From a virus, in IMG/VR virus record IMGVR_UViG_3300031976_001139, positions 1 through 28,782 of that record: a stretch of DNA of 28,782 bases; one strand, written 5' to 3'. The notes under the pieces are model-generated. The model was not told where the DNA came from. It ran no database searches and worked only from the letters and a program-made list of their open reading frames with translations. Of the stretch, positions 20,949 through 28,270 are shown in pieces. The stretch's first letter is position 1. Each line of letters begins with the position of its first letter. Made by a program: the position numbers and the translations under genes.

Positions 20949-21009
20949 ATAGGAATACCCATATATTAGTTATGGGAAAACCTGTTTGCAAGCATATGGG
21001 TTCGCCTAT
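20949..21009. promoter_or_regulatory. Triple operator between cro and cI (OR-like)
   Basis: Three 14-bp imperfect palindromes with the consensus ATRGG-N4-CCYAT: ATAGGAATACCCAT (20949-20962), ATGGGAAAACCTGT (20972-20985) and ATGGGTTCGCCTAT (20996-21009). Their centres are 23 and 24 bp apart, about two helical turns. The same motif occurs upstream of the opposite operon at 23,029. This is the layout of lambda OR1-OR3, to which CI and Cro would bind. Confidence 0.82.
20963..20991 (-). promoter_or_regulatory. PR-like promoter for cro and the early operon
   Basis: On the minus strand: -35 TTGCAA (20991-20986), a spacer of exactly 17 bp, and -10 TAATAT (20968-20963). The start of transcription would be near 20,956, inside the first operator. 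The second operator fills the spacer, so a repressor bound at either site would block it. Confidence 0.75.
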
Positions 21010-21014
21010 ATAAA
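20986..21014 (+). promoter_or_regulatory. PRM-like promoter for cI, leaderless message
   Basis: -35 TTGCAA (20986-20991), 17-bp spacer, -10 TATAAA (21009-21014). Transcription would begin at about 21,021, the A of the cI ATG, so the message is leaderless, as from lambda PRM; consistent with the absence of a ribosome site before cI. The third operator covers the spacer and the edge of the -10. Confidence 0.72.
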
Positions 21015-21020
21015 TCGAAT

Positions 21021-21686
21021 ATGGAATTCAAAGACCGACTTAAAAAAGCCAGGAAGCTAGCTGGCCTCAATCAAGCAGAGCTCGCCAAGAGAATTGGCGT
21101 GCAGCAAACTAGCATTTCTGATTTAGAGCGTGGCAAGTCAAAATCGACCTCCTTTTCCACTCAGATCGCACATGAACTTGGTGTCAGCGCTTTGTGGTTA
21201 GCTACTGGCAAAGGGGAAATGAGCAAGGTTGTAGGTAGCAGCCCAGACCAAAACGTTTCTATAGCCCCAACACCAATACGCTACAGCCGTTACCCAGTGA
21301 TCTCAGAAGTGCAGGCTGGGAAGTTCAGTGAATGCGTAGTGCCCTATCCTGCAGGAATGGAAGACCGGCACGAATCAACCGACTACGCGGCTAAGGGGCC
21401 TGCTTTCTGGCTGGAAGTAACTGGCGACTCAATGACAGCGCCAGCAGGCGCAAGGCCAAGCATTCCCGAAGGTACCCTTGTGCTGGTGGATACTGGTATC
21501 GAACCAACACCAGGCAAGCTGGTGGTTGCTCAACTGGACGAAAGCAATGAAGCCACGTTTAAAAAGCTGATCGCGGACGGTGGGCAGAAGTATCTGAAAC
21601 CGCTGAACCCTGCCTATCCGCTGATTCCGATCAATGGGAATTGCCGCATCATAGGCGTGGCGGTTGAGGCAAAAACAAAGCTTTAG
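21021..21686 (+). CDS. cI: CI-like prophage repressor (XRE HTH + S24 peptidase)
   Basis: A 221-residue protein. The N-terminal HTH is LAGLNQAELAKRIGVQQTSISDLERGKS (about 13-40). The C-terminal S24 domain has the cleavage site VQAG (Ala99-Gly100), the nucleophile in GDSM (Ser137) and the general-base lysine in TFKKL (Lys181/182), followed by YLKPLNPAYPLIPI. Self-cleavage on RecA filaments would induce the prophage after DNA damage. Its message is probably leaderless. Intact catalytic residues indicate a working repressor. Confidence 0.94.
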   Translation: MEFKDRLKKARKLAGLNQAELAKRIGVQQTSISDLERGKSKSTSFSTQIAHELGVSALWLATGKGEMSKVVGSSPDQNVSIAPTPIRYSRYPVISEVQAGKFSECVVPYPAGMEDRHESTDYAAKGPAFWLEVTGDSMTAPAGARPSIPEGTLVLVDTGIEPTPGKLVVAQLDESNEATFKKLIADGGQKYLKPLNPAYPLIPINGNCRIIGVAVEAKTKL

Positions 21687-21698
21687 AAAGGAGGCTAG

Positions 21699-22211
21699 AT
21701 GGGCAAGAACCCAAAAAAGGTAGACTACGCCCGTGCAGCCGAATTTATTCAAAAAGACAAGCGCTGGGATGGCCCTGCCTCTTTTGCGAAAGGCTGGGTC
21801 GGGTCGAGTAGCATACCTTCTACTTTCAAAATCCGAGCGCCTTTAGAGATTGAAGGCATTTCCATAGAAGGTTGTTTTGTTGAAGTATCTTACAAAAGGT
21901 CGCCCAGCGGATTAGCAAAAGACGCTTTCTCTGCATCGTTTTTTATTGATAATGCGCGTATTGTTGGCGTTGACGATGGAAAGCCATCAACGCATACCAA
22001 CCGGGTCGGTGAGGGCTTAGAACACTTTGGGCAGACAATCCCCCACCCTCATCTGCACATTCCGATCGAGTCCGCCAGCTACGGGTATGCCATTCCGCTA
22101 GATCCTATGAGCACCGTAGAGCTTTGGCAGCTATTCTTGAAAGAAGCAGGCATCAGGCTAGCCCCTGACTTCACTATGCCCCCTGAAGAACAAGGGAGTT
22201 TATTACCATGA
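21699..22211 (+). CDS. Unknown protein, first gene of the rex-position pair
   Basis: A 170-residue protein 12 bp after cI, with a perfect AGGAGG ribosome site. I do not recognise the family. The sequence has a beta-rich centre (FKIRAPLEIEGISIEGCFVEVSYKRS), then ARIVGVDDGKPSTHTNRVGEG and the His-rich segment HFGQTIPHPHLHIP (about 115-128), possibly a metal site, and a helical C-terminus with MSTVELWQLFLKEAGI. It shares a message with cI and the next gene (4-bp overlap), so it should be made in the lysogen, as RexA is in lambda. Confidence 0.65.
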   Translation: MGKNPKKVDYARAAEFIQKDKRWDGPASFAKGWVGSSSIPSTFKIRAPLEIEGISIEGCFVEVSYKRSPSGLAKDAFSASFFIDNARIVGVDDGKPSTHTNRVGEGLEHFGQTIPHPHLHIPIESASYGYAIPLDPMSTVELWQLFLKEAGIRLAPDFTMPPEEQGSLLP

Positions 22212-22969
22212 ATTGTATGCACATTAAGGAGGCGCTTGGGTATCAATGCACCCCCATCAAGGAAGGTGTTTTTTTCCTCAACTCAGCGTTCACGCATGGT
22301 TATGATCCTGAATCCTTAGGGGCCTATGTGGTGGATGACGGAAAAGGCAACCTGACTATCACAGATGATGGCAACCAGCTCTTCACGGCTCAGTCACATG
22401 GTGTGAATATCACCCCCATGCGAATAAAGAAGCTGGACGAGCTACTTTCTGCTTATAGGCTATCCATAAAGCATACGGGTGAAGTCACAGGTACCTGCAA
22501 GCAGGATGAGATTAGCCATTTTTTGCCCAGGTATTTTGAAGCCTCTATCCGCCTAAGTGATGCGATAGGAGAAATGTTCCCAGGTGCGCCCAAGAGCTTT
22601 GAGGATCATGTGGGAGAAATTATTTCTAAAGGTATCAACAAGCAAAGAATCACCCGCAACTATACAATTCAAGGCTCTAGCGGGCATCAACTTACTTTCC
22701 CGTTTGCCATTGATGCAAATACCGACCATGCAAAAGTAGTTCAGCCAATCTCTACCCGTGGCCAAGACCCTCGCTGGTCTACCGTCATGCAAACGCTCGG
22801 CAAGCTTGTAGAATTCAAGCAAGCGCACGAAAGCACACAGGCTTTTATTGTGCTGGAGCCTGGCGCAAACGCTGAAGGTGCTGAACAGGCTAAGGCTGCG
22901 CTAGTTAAATACGCGAGCATTATTGAGCTTAATGATAATAAAACACTAATTCGCCACCTCGCCGCTTAA
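22208..22969 (+). CDS. DUF1828-family protein, second gene of the rex-position pair
   Basis: A 253-residue protein. The N-terminal domain shows the DUF1828 pattern: a substrate-like beta segment FFLNSAFTHGYDPESLGAYVVDD, GNLTITDDGNQLFTAQSHGVNI, then a helical part with LDELLSAYRLSIKHTGEVTG. The C-terminal half (about 120-253) may be the DUF1829-type extension: TRNYTIQGSSGHQLTFPFAID and a final VKYASIIELNDNKTLI. These families have no established function but are often in pairs with small genes on mobile elements. The start overlaps the upstream stop by 4 bp. A terminator follows. Confidence 0.75.
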   Translation: MNCMHIKEALGYQCTPIKEGVFFLNSAFTHGYDPESLGAYVVDDGKGNLTITDDGNQLFTAQSHGVNITPMRIKKLDELLSAYRLSIKHTGEVTGTCKQDEISHFLPRYFEASIRLSDAIGEMFPGAPKSFEDHVGEIISKGINKQRITRNYTIQGSSGHQLTFPFAIDANTDHAKVVQPISTRGQDPRWSTVMQTLGKLVEFKQAHESTQAFIVLEPGANAEGAEQAKAALVKYASIIELNDNKTLIRHLAA

Positions 22970-22988
22970 GCTAACCCCATACCAGTAA

Positions 22989-23011
22989 CCGCCCTTCGGG
23001 GCGGTTTTTTT
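22989..23011 (+). terminator. Intrinsic terminator of the cI operon
   Basis: CCGCCC / GGGCGG stem closed by a UUCG tetraloop and followed by seven T. It ends the lysogenic cI-21699-22208 transcript 20 bp after the last gene and shields the next operon's promoter. Confidence 0.92.
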
Positions 23012-23028
23012 ATGCACTCCATAAAAAT

Positions 23029-23070
23029 ATAGGAATGCCTATTGACCATTAATATGTGTTTGCCTATATT
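23029..23070 (+). promoter_or_regulatory. PL-like promoter with CI/Cro operators
   Basis: -35 TTGACC (23042-23047), 17-bp spacer, -10 TATATT (23065-23070), start expected near 23,077. Operator ATAGGAATGCCTAT (23029-23042) is a perfect version of the ATRGG-N4-CCYAT palindrome and abuts the -35; ATGTGTTTGCCTAT (23054-23067) lies on the spacer and -10. A half site ATAGG (23085-23089) follows. The set mirrors the region before cI and puts the plus-strand operon under the same repressor. Confidence 0.82.
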
Positions 23071-23103
23071 TAAAGCATCGATATATAGGCAAGGGTGAAT
23101 GAG

Positions 23104-23490
23104 ATGCAAATCACACAAGGCAACTGGCAAGCACGAATCAACCCAGAGCGCGGCAGTCTGGGTCTAACCCGCACTGAAGCGGTCGACATGATGCTGCTAG
23201 CCGCGGGCAACACCTACAAAGAGATTGCACGGATCACAGGCCGCTCACCCGAAACCGTGCGTGGCAGCCTCAAAAAGGGCTATCACAAACTTGGCGTTTA
23301 CAAAGCGGCTGGCGCCGTTGCCGAAGCCATGCGCCGCGGCTGGATCGCTCCCCTTCTTATCGCCCTGCTTGTTAGCGGCATCAATCCCGACAGCGAAGCC
23401 ATGCGTAACCGCCCACCGGCTCGCACGCGCCAGCAGGTAAGCGCCAGCCGTACTGTGTCCCGCCGTGATGTGGGGAGCGTGTACTCATGA
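23104..23490 (+). CDS. LuxR-type HTH protein with hydrophobic segment
   Basis: A 128-residue protein. The HTH LTRTEAVDMMLLAAGNTYKEIARITGRSPETVRGSLKKGYHKLGV (about 19-62) is of LuxR/GerE type. A short hydrophobic stretch (WIAPLLIALLVSGI, about 79-92) and a basic disordered C-terminus follow, so it may be membrane-attached. ATG 23104 is preferred: AAGGG is 8 bases upstream, whereas the longer GTG at 23095 overlaps that ribosome site. First gene of the PL-like operon; may regulate late steps of the early programme. Confidence 0.7.
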   Translation: MQITQGNWQARINPERGSLGLTRTEAVDMMLLAAGNTYKEIARITGRSPETVRGSLKKGYHKLGVYKAAGAVAEAMRRGWIAPLLIALLVSGINPDSEAMRNRPPARTRQQVSASRTVSRRDVGSVYS

Positions 23491-23798
23491 AGATCTCTAC
23501 GTTTATCGATGCACGCACCCGCAAGATGTTCGAAAGCAACGGCCTACCCAGGGAGTTCCTGGCGTTAATTGCTGACTGCCAAATGATGGCGGTGGCTATC
23601 AATCTGCAAGGGCATTACGCCGTACTTCTCGAAACCACCCAGCACGGCATCTTTTGTCATACCTGGCTGGCTGCTCATAGCGCACAGCACGTAAGCCATC
23701 GCCGTTTTGACTGCTTTTACGGCAAAGACCCGGCACTTATCGAAATCTGCGATCACCTCAGAAGCTTGCTGAATGGCAGCCAAGGCGGTGTTTCATGA
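23487..23798 (+). CDS. Unknown early protein
   Basis: A 103-residue protein overlapping both neighbours by 4 bp. It begins MKISTFIDARTRKMFESNGL and has a beta-rich centre (NLQGHYAVLLETTQHGIFCH). I see no catalytic motif or known family. The PL-like operon position suggests a host-takeover or accessory role. Confidence 0.6.
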   Translation: MKISTFIDARTRKMFESNGLPREFLALIADCQMMAVAINLQGHYAVLLETTQHGIFCHTWLAAHSAQHVSHRRFDCFYGKDPALIEICDHLRSLLNGSQGGVS

Positions 23799-24118
23799 GC
23801 TGCCAAGCCACCAAAGCCGTTTGGGCGGCCTTCATGATCCTAGCGGTCACCGTCCTGGGCCAGCTCTCCCAACGCGAAGCGGAGGAGCAATCCGACTGGC
23901 TGGTTAGCTATTGCACAGATGCCGCGATATGGGCCGCTGAGGAAGCCCGCGGTGTACCGCTGGAAAAGCGCACCGGCCAACCGGACTACAAAGGCATCGC
24001 GGAGGAGCACTGCCCAGGCATGCGCCCCGCTGCTCCCGCACTGGATACCGATGCCACCTCACCGGCACAGCTGGCCATGCCCGACACGGTGCCGTTTCAG
24101 CAGCTGGTTCAGTTTTGA
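23795..24118 (+). CDS. Unknown protein with N-terminal membrane helix or signal
   Basis: A 107-residue protein. Residues 7-24 (KAVWAAFMILAVTVLGQL) are hydrophobic and could be a membrane anchor or signal; there is no clear cleavage site. The rest is acidic with SYCTDAAIWAAEEARG and a low-complexity proline/alanine C-terminus. Start overlaps the preceding stop (ATGA). Function unknown. Confidence 0.55.
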   Translation: MSCQATKAVWAAFMILAVTVLGQLSQREAEEQSDWLVSYCTDAAIWAAEEARGVPLEKRTGQPDYKGIAEEHCPGMRPAAPALDTDATSPAQLAMPDTVPFQQLVQF

Positions 24119-24130
24119 GGGGGCTGGCGT

Positions 24131-24442
24131 ATGTACATGCTCAACCGGCTTGGCCAACGAATCATCGTAGGCAACCGCCGTCGCCATTGTCGGTGCCGGT
24201 CGTGCGGTGCCCGTCAGGTAAAAGCCAAGCACCCCGCTGAGTATTTACGCCGCATCCGCTGCAAAAGCTGTGGGGAGTTCGACACGCTGCGCATCGACAA
24301 ATGGGCAGATCGGCGCGGCTGGCGGTACCAGACATGCTACTGCGATGGGTACCACTTCCCCCACCGGATCCGCTCGGAATTTTGCTATCACAACCCCAAC
24401 TACCCCGCCGAAGACGCTCAGCGCGCCATTGGCGGCATGTAG
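24131..24442 (+). CDS. Zinc-ribbon protein, two Cys pairs
   Basis: A 103-residue basic protein. CRCRSC (20-25) and CKSC (44-47) form a zinc ribbon; later HxCYCDGYHFPHR (about 67-80) adds more possible ligands. It is typical of small early proteins found in Pseudomonas/Halomonas phages without a known role. The start follows the previous stop by 12 bp with GGGGG-type ribosome sequence. Confidence 0.65.
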   Translation: MYMLNRLGQRIIVGNRRRHCRCRSCGARQVKAKHPAEYLRRIRCKSCGEFDTLRIDKWADRRGWRYQTCYCDGYHFPHRIRSEFCYHNPNYPAEDAQRAIGGM

Positions 24443-24451
24443 AGGCCCGCT

Positions 24452-24550
24452 ATGAATGTTGACGAACAGTTTGACCGGATATTCAACACACCAGCGCCAG
24501 CAGAGAGCGACGCCGGCGAAAAAAATGAGGACAGCGAGGTGCCGTCATGA
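24452..24550 (+). CDS. Small acidic protein, unknown
   Basis: A 32-residue frame from ATG 24452 to TGA 24550: MNVDEQFDRIFNTPAPAESD followed by an acidic tail. The stop overlaps the next ATG by 4 bp, which supports translation by coupling. Nothing is known about such a peptide; it could bind a basic host protein. Confidence 0.45.
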   Translation: MNVDEQFDRIFNTPAPAESDAGEKNEDSEVPS

Positions 24551-24816
24551 GCGCGATATACACGAAAGATCCCGCCACCGGCGAACGCGTAACGCTCAGC
24601 GAGCTAGCAAAACGCCACGGCGTACACGTCTCGACCATTTCCCGCCGCTATGGCGAGGGCAAACGTGGGCAGGCGCTCGTCGATCAAGTGGATATGCAAG
24701 CGCACCTCGCCGAGCTGAACGCGAAAGCGCACGAAGCCGCAGAGCGTAGAAAGGCAATCATCTTAACCAGCATGAACGCCTTATCACGCCCGTTTAAGCA
24801 GCTAGGAGGTAACTGA
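24547..24816 (+). CDS. Resolvase-type HTH protein
   Basis: An 89-residue protein. The HTH VTLSELAKRHGVHVSTISRRYGEGKRG (about 16-42) is like the one at the C-terminus of serine recombinases (Hin type), followed by a helical tail with KAHEAAERRKAIILTSMN. No catalytic domain is present, so it is a stand-alone DNA-binding protein. The C-terminus carries the AGGAGG ribosome site for the next gene. Confidence 0.65.
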   Translation: MSAIYTKDPATGERVTLSELAKRHGVHVSTISRRYGEGKRGQALVDQVDMQAHLAELNAKAHEAAERRKAIILTSMNALSRPFKQLGGN

Positions 24817-24817
24817 C

Positions 24818-25507
24818 ATGTCAAAAGCGATCATCAAAGCCATGGAAGAACGGCTTCGCCAAATCAATGAAGAGGGGTTCACGGCATCCCATGACGACGG
24901 CTACACACAGGGTCAATTAGCAGCGGCAGCGGCCTGCTATGCCTGCATCGCAGAAGATGTGCTGAAAGGTGGCAAATCGGCACTAGATGGCCAGCCACCG
25001 GCGTTTTGGCCCTGGGACGATGCCTGGTTCAAGCCCAGCGATGAACCTAAACGAAACATCGAAAAGGCCATGGCCCTGCCGGTAGCACAGTATGACGCCA
25101 TTGAGCGCGCCGAAGCGGCCACCAGCGACTTGGCAGCAACGCCCGAGATCCTATGGTCGACAAATGACGAAACATTCAACCATGACGACCTTCAAGAGCT
25201 GATCGAAGAGCGCCAGCTGCAGGCAGGCGATACGGTTTATTTCGGTACCAAGCGCCATGCTAAAGCGACTGACTTCACCACCAACCTTGATGAGCTAGTG
25301 ATAGAAGGCATGCAGGTTCAGGCCGAAGACGACGCGGGCGAAGTGGCCGAAGATTATCCCAGCGCCAGCGAGCCACAAATTCAAGTGCTTCAAACGCTCA
25401 TCGAGGCATGGGCAACCACCTATTGCGACCCCGACTTTTATCAAGTGCTGGACACTCAGCGGTACATCATCACGGCCGCGGATGTGGAGGAAGCCAGCCA
25501 TGACTGA
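24818..25507 (+). CDS. Conserved phage protein, HDDGYTQGQLA family
   Basis: A 229-residue protein. Residues 1-90 show a motif set common in phages: MEERLRQINEEGFTASHDDG, GQLAAAAACYACIA, and WPWDDAWFKPSDEPKRNIEKAMAL. The role of this family is unknown. The second half (about 100-229) is acidic and unfamiliar, so the protein may be a fusion of the family domain with a lineage-specific part. It begins 1 bp after the HTH gene and overlaps the HNH gene. Confidence 0.65.
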   Translation: MSKAIIKAMEERLRQINEEGFTASHDDGYTQGQLAAAAACYACIAEDVLKGGKSALDGQPPAFWPWDDAWFKPSDEPKRNIEKAMALPVAQYDAIERAEAATSDLAATPEILWSTNDETFNHDDLQELIEERQLQAGDTVYFGTKRHAKATDFTTNLDELVIEGMQVQAEDDAGEVAEDYPSASEPQIQVLQTLIEAWATTYCDPDFYQVLDTQRYIITAADVEEASHD

Positions 25508-26120
25508 CTACCTCGCCAACAACGGCAAGCCGTGGTCTCCGGAAGATCTAGCCGCGCTGGAAAGGAACTACCCGGATACCAACAACGCCACCCTTGCGCG
25601 CATGTTCCGCCGCAGCGCTTCCAGTATCAAAAATCAGGCCATTAAACATGGCTGGCGGAAATCAACCGAGTACATGGAGCGCGAAAAGCCAGGCTGCTTT
25701 AAGCCTAACTTAACGCCCTGGAACAAGGGTACGCACTTCAGCCCACCGGGTAGCGAGCGCACTCGCTTCAAGAAAGGCCACAAACCAGCAACGTGGCTGC
25801 CGGTAGGCAGTGAGCGCGTCACTAAAGATGACTACCTGGAACGCAAAATGACCGACACCGGATACCCACCCCGGGACTGGGTAGCGGTCAGCCACATTGA
25901 GTGGGAAAAGCACAACGGGCGGCCGGTACCAAAAGGCCACGCTGTGATATTCCGCGACGGCGACAAGCGCAACTTCTCGTCAGCCAATCTGGAGCTAATC
26001 AGCCGCGCCGAATTAATGCGCCGAAACAGTTACCTCAACCTACCCGAGCCGTTGCCACAAATCGTTCAGTTGCGCGGGGCCCTAAACCGCAAAATCAACC
26101 GCAGGAGCAAGCAGGCATGA
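25500..26120 (+). CDS. HNH endonuclease with N-terminal HTH
   Basis: A 206-residue protein. The N-terminus (PWSPEDLAALERNYPDTNNATLARMFRRSASSIKNQAIKHGW) is a Myb/HTH-like domain. The C-terminal HNH core is VAVSHIEWEKHNGRPVPKGHAVIFRDGDKRNFSSANLELISR (about 131-172): H of SHIEW, H of GHAV and N of NLEL are the metal and catalytic residues. Such proteins can be free-standing homing endonucleases or early accessory genes. ATG 25500 overlaps the stop of the previous gene and is preferred over a start at 25482. Confidence 0.85.
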   Translation: MTDYLANNGKPWSPEDLAALERNYPDTNNATLARMFRRSASSIKNQAIKHGWRKSTEYMEREKPGCFKPNLTPWNKGTHFSPPGSERTRFKKGHKPATWLPVGSERVTKDDYLERKMTDTGYPPRDWVAVSHIEWEKHNGRPVPKGHAVIFRDGDKRNFSSANLELISRAELMRRNSYLNLPEPLPQIVQLRGALNRKINRRSKQA

Positions 26121-26377
26121 AGAACAAAATCGACGACCTACGCAACCACCTGTTTGCCCAGCTTGAGCGCTTGGGTGATGAGAGCATCAAGGGGGATGCG
26201 TTGAAAGAAGAGATCCAGCGTGCAAAAGCCGTGAGTGATGTATCCGCGCAATTAGTAGACAGCGCCCGGGCTGAAAACGAAAGGCTCAAGTTACTCAAGC
26301 GCGCACCAGGCAGCACCTTCATGCCCGCTGGCGAGCTGATTGACGAGGAAGGGCTTCCGGCTCTGAAGCATCAATGA
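26117..26377 (+). CDS. Small helical protein, unknown
   Basis: An 86-residue protein; ATG 26117 overlaps the preceding TGA and the last codons overlap the next ATG. It is charged and helical with MKNKIDDLRNHLFAQLERLG, then a segment EEIQRAKAVSDVSAQLVDSARAENERLKLL, typical of small phage accessory proteins of the nucleoid-associated or regulator kind. No HTH is obvious. Confidence 0.6.
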   Translation: MKNKIDDLRNHLFAQLERLGDESIKGDALKEEIQRAKAVSDVSAQLVDSARAENERLKLLKRAPGSTFMPAGELIDEEGLPALKHQ

Positions 26378-26889
26378 CCAAAGTGACGCATACACACCGA
26401 GAGCATGGCGGGAAATTTCAGGAGATTGCCCAACACCAGGGCGCTGGAACGGACTTGGAAGGAAAGTGGCTGGTGCTCTATCGCGACCTTGATAAGGGCA
26501 TCGATAGCATTACCAGTCTGCAGGAATGGGAAAACCAGTGGCGAGCGCTTGCCCCAGACGACTGCCCTATTTGCTTGGGCGCAGGCCACGATCACATCAA
26601 AGGCAATCGCGATAAGCCCTGTGGCGGCTGTTATGGCTTGGGGAAAGTGCGTGACGACGGGGAAACACCAACTGACTGCTGGGAACTGGCATCGGTGGCC
26701 ACCGGCATTATCCAGCGCCAGCAGGAGGAACTGCTAAACCTGCGCCGTATCGCCCAGAACCCTGAGGTGCAAGCCCTCATCGATCAGCAGCGCCAGCAGG
26801 CAATAGACGACAGCATCGCGCGCCAGGAACGCGACTGGCGAGATGGTCAAGGTTGGGGCCCCGGCGGCCAACGTTATACGGGAGATTGA
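26374..26889 (+). CDS. DnaJ-type zinc-finger phage protein
   Basis: A 171-residue protein. The N-terminal ~60 residues (HGGKFQEIAQHQ, LEGKWLVLYRDLD, then the Trp-rich EWENQW) resemble a small beta domain common in phage proteins. The centre has CPICLGAGHDHIKGNRDKPCGGCYGLG (about 69-95), a CxxCxGxG repeat pair as in DnaJ zinc centres. The C-terminal helix carries QNPEVQALIDQQRQQAI and a Trp/Gly-rich end. It precedes excisionase. Confidence 0.65.
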   Translation: MTKVTHTHREHGGKFQEIAQHQGAGTDLEGKWLVLYRDLDKGIDSITSLQEWENQWRALAPDDCPICLGAGHDHIKGNRDKPCGGCYGLGKVRDDGETPTDCWELASVATGIIQRQQEELLNLRRIAQNPEVQALIDQQRQQAIDDSIARQERDWRDGQGWGPGGQRYTGD

Positions 26890-26891
26890 GG

Positions 26892-27095
26892 ATGAAAACC
26901 GGCAAATTAATGGAGCTCGAACAGTGGAGCCGTGCACGATTTGAGGGAAATCCACCCTCGCTTACCACCATGCGACGCTGGTGTCGGGAAGGCCACGTGC
27001 CAGCTAAAAAAATTGGCGGCACTTGGTTTATCGACCTTGATGCAGAGCGCCGCCAGACCGGCAATGAGCTAGCAGATAGCGTACTGGAGGCGTGA
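26892..27095 (+). CDS. xis: Excisionase (Xis), winged-helix type
   Basis: A 67-residue protein (72 in lambda Xis) directly before integrase. The pattern LMELEQWSRARFEGNPPSLTTMRRWCREGHVPAKKIGGTWFIDLDA is that of MerR-like excisionases: recognition helix at PSLTTMRRWCREG, wing at KKIGGTWFI. ATG 26892 is chosen as it follows GGAGATTGAGG. It should bend DNA at the att site and favour excision. Confidence 0.88.
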   Translation: MKTGKLMELEQWSRARFEGNPPSLTTMRRWCREGHVPAKKIGGTWFIDLDAERRQTGNELADSVLEA

Positions 27096-27096
27096 T

Positions 27097-28227
27097 ATGC
27101 CGCCACGGCCACGGAAAAGAAAGAATAAAGGCCTAGAGCCCAATCTATATGAGAGCAAGGGCTACTATACCTATCGCCGCCCAGACACCGGCACCAAGCA
27201 TGGCATGGGCAGAGATCGGGCTAAAGCCCAGGACGCAGCGCGCATCCTGAATGCCCGACTAATGTCAGGTGGCGACCTGGTGGCTGGTGTAATGGGGGAA
27301 ACTGGCATAACGCTGAGCGTAGCGGTCAATGCTTGGCTTAAGGAATGGGTGGAGACCGATCCTAAGCTGAAGGATTGGACTAAAAAGGCGAAGCGGGGTC
27401 GTGGTAACCGACTCATTAAGGATGCAGGCAATATGATGCTCGAGCACATCAATACCCGCTGGTGTGCCGAATATCTAACAGAGAACCATCCCGGCAGCGC
27501 CTATGTACAGTATCGCGCCGTATTGTCGCAGATATTCCAGTTTGCACAGACCAAAGGCTGGATAGACAAAGATCCCGTCACCCCGACCCGCACCACTAAT
27601 CACTACGCCAAACAGCGTAGGCGGTTAACGGTTGAGCAATTCAAAGCCATGCATGTGATAGCTCCCGACTGGATGCAGATCGCCATGGAGCTTTCACTGC
27701 TATGCCTGTTTGGGCGGGCCGAAGTGGCGGCCGCCAAGTACGAAGATATCAGAAACGGCCGCCTTCACTACATTCGCCAAAAAACTAAGGATCGTAGCAT
27801 GACTGCTTACGTGGCCATCGAACTGACGCCTGCGCTCGAGGATCTAATCCGCCGATCGCGGCTCATTGCGCCCGTCTCTCCTTTCATCGTGCATCGAATG
27901 CCGGCACGAAGAAATGATCGAAGAACTAAAACACACTGGTCGCAGGTCTCCGGAGACTATCTCTCCCGGGAGTTCGCCAAGCTGCGCGAACATATACCCA
28001 GTATCAAGCGCCTCCCCGAGAGCGCCCAACCCACCTTCCATGAAATACGTTCTTTGGGTTCGCGGCTGCTGGAGCTGCAAGGCACTTCGATCAACGATAT
28101 TCAGGTGCTCATGGGCCACGCTGACGAGAGCATGACGCAGCACTACCTAGACGGGCATGACACTCGATGGCAGCAGGCTAAGGGGAATCCATACACAATG
28201 GATATGCTTTTAAAGATAGAAAGTTGA
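27097..28227 (+). CDS. int: Lambda-type tyrosine integrase
   Basis: A 376-residue protein (356 in lambda Int). The N-terminal arm-binding domain is basic (PRPRKRKNKGLEPNLYESKGYYTYRRPDTG). The catalytic domain has all tyrosine-recombinase residues: R207 (LFGRAEVAAAKYED), K229/K231 (RQKTKDR), H315-EI-R318, H341 (LMGHADES) and nucleophile Y350 (MTQHYLDGH). It starts 1 bp after xis. It is the last gene before the tRNA-Pro side. Intact motifs suggest an active enzyme. Confidence 0.96.
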   Translation: MPPRPRKRKNKGLEPNLYESKGYYTYRRPDTGTKHGMGRDRAKAQDAARILNARLMSGGDLVAGVMGETGITLSVAVNAWLKEWVETDPKLKDWTKKAKRGRGNRLIKDAGNMMLEHINTRWCAEYLTENHPGSAYVQYRAVLSQIFQFAQTKGWIDKDPVTPTRTTNHYAKQRRRLTVEQFKAMHVIAPDWMQIAMELSLLCLFGRAEVAAAKYEDIRNGRLHYIRQKTKDRSMTAYVAIELTPALEDLIRRSRLIAPVSPFIVHRMPARRNDRRTKTHWSQVSGDYLSREFAKLREHIPSIKRLPESAQPTFHEIRSLGSRLLELQGTSINDIQVLMGHADESMTQHYLDGHDTRWQQAKGNPYTMDMLLKIES

Positions 28228-28270
28228 GCTCCAGAGTAAATAGATAACAAAACAACACATGGAGACAGCT

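Noticed and set aside
24456-24749. A 97-codon plus-strand frame in the early operon
   Set aside because: Arg/Thr-rich shadow of the HTH gene at 24547 in another frame; the 32-aa and 89-aa genes with ATGA coupling explain the segment better.
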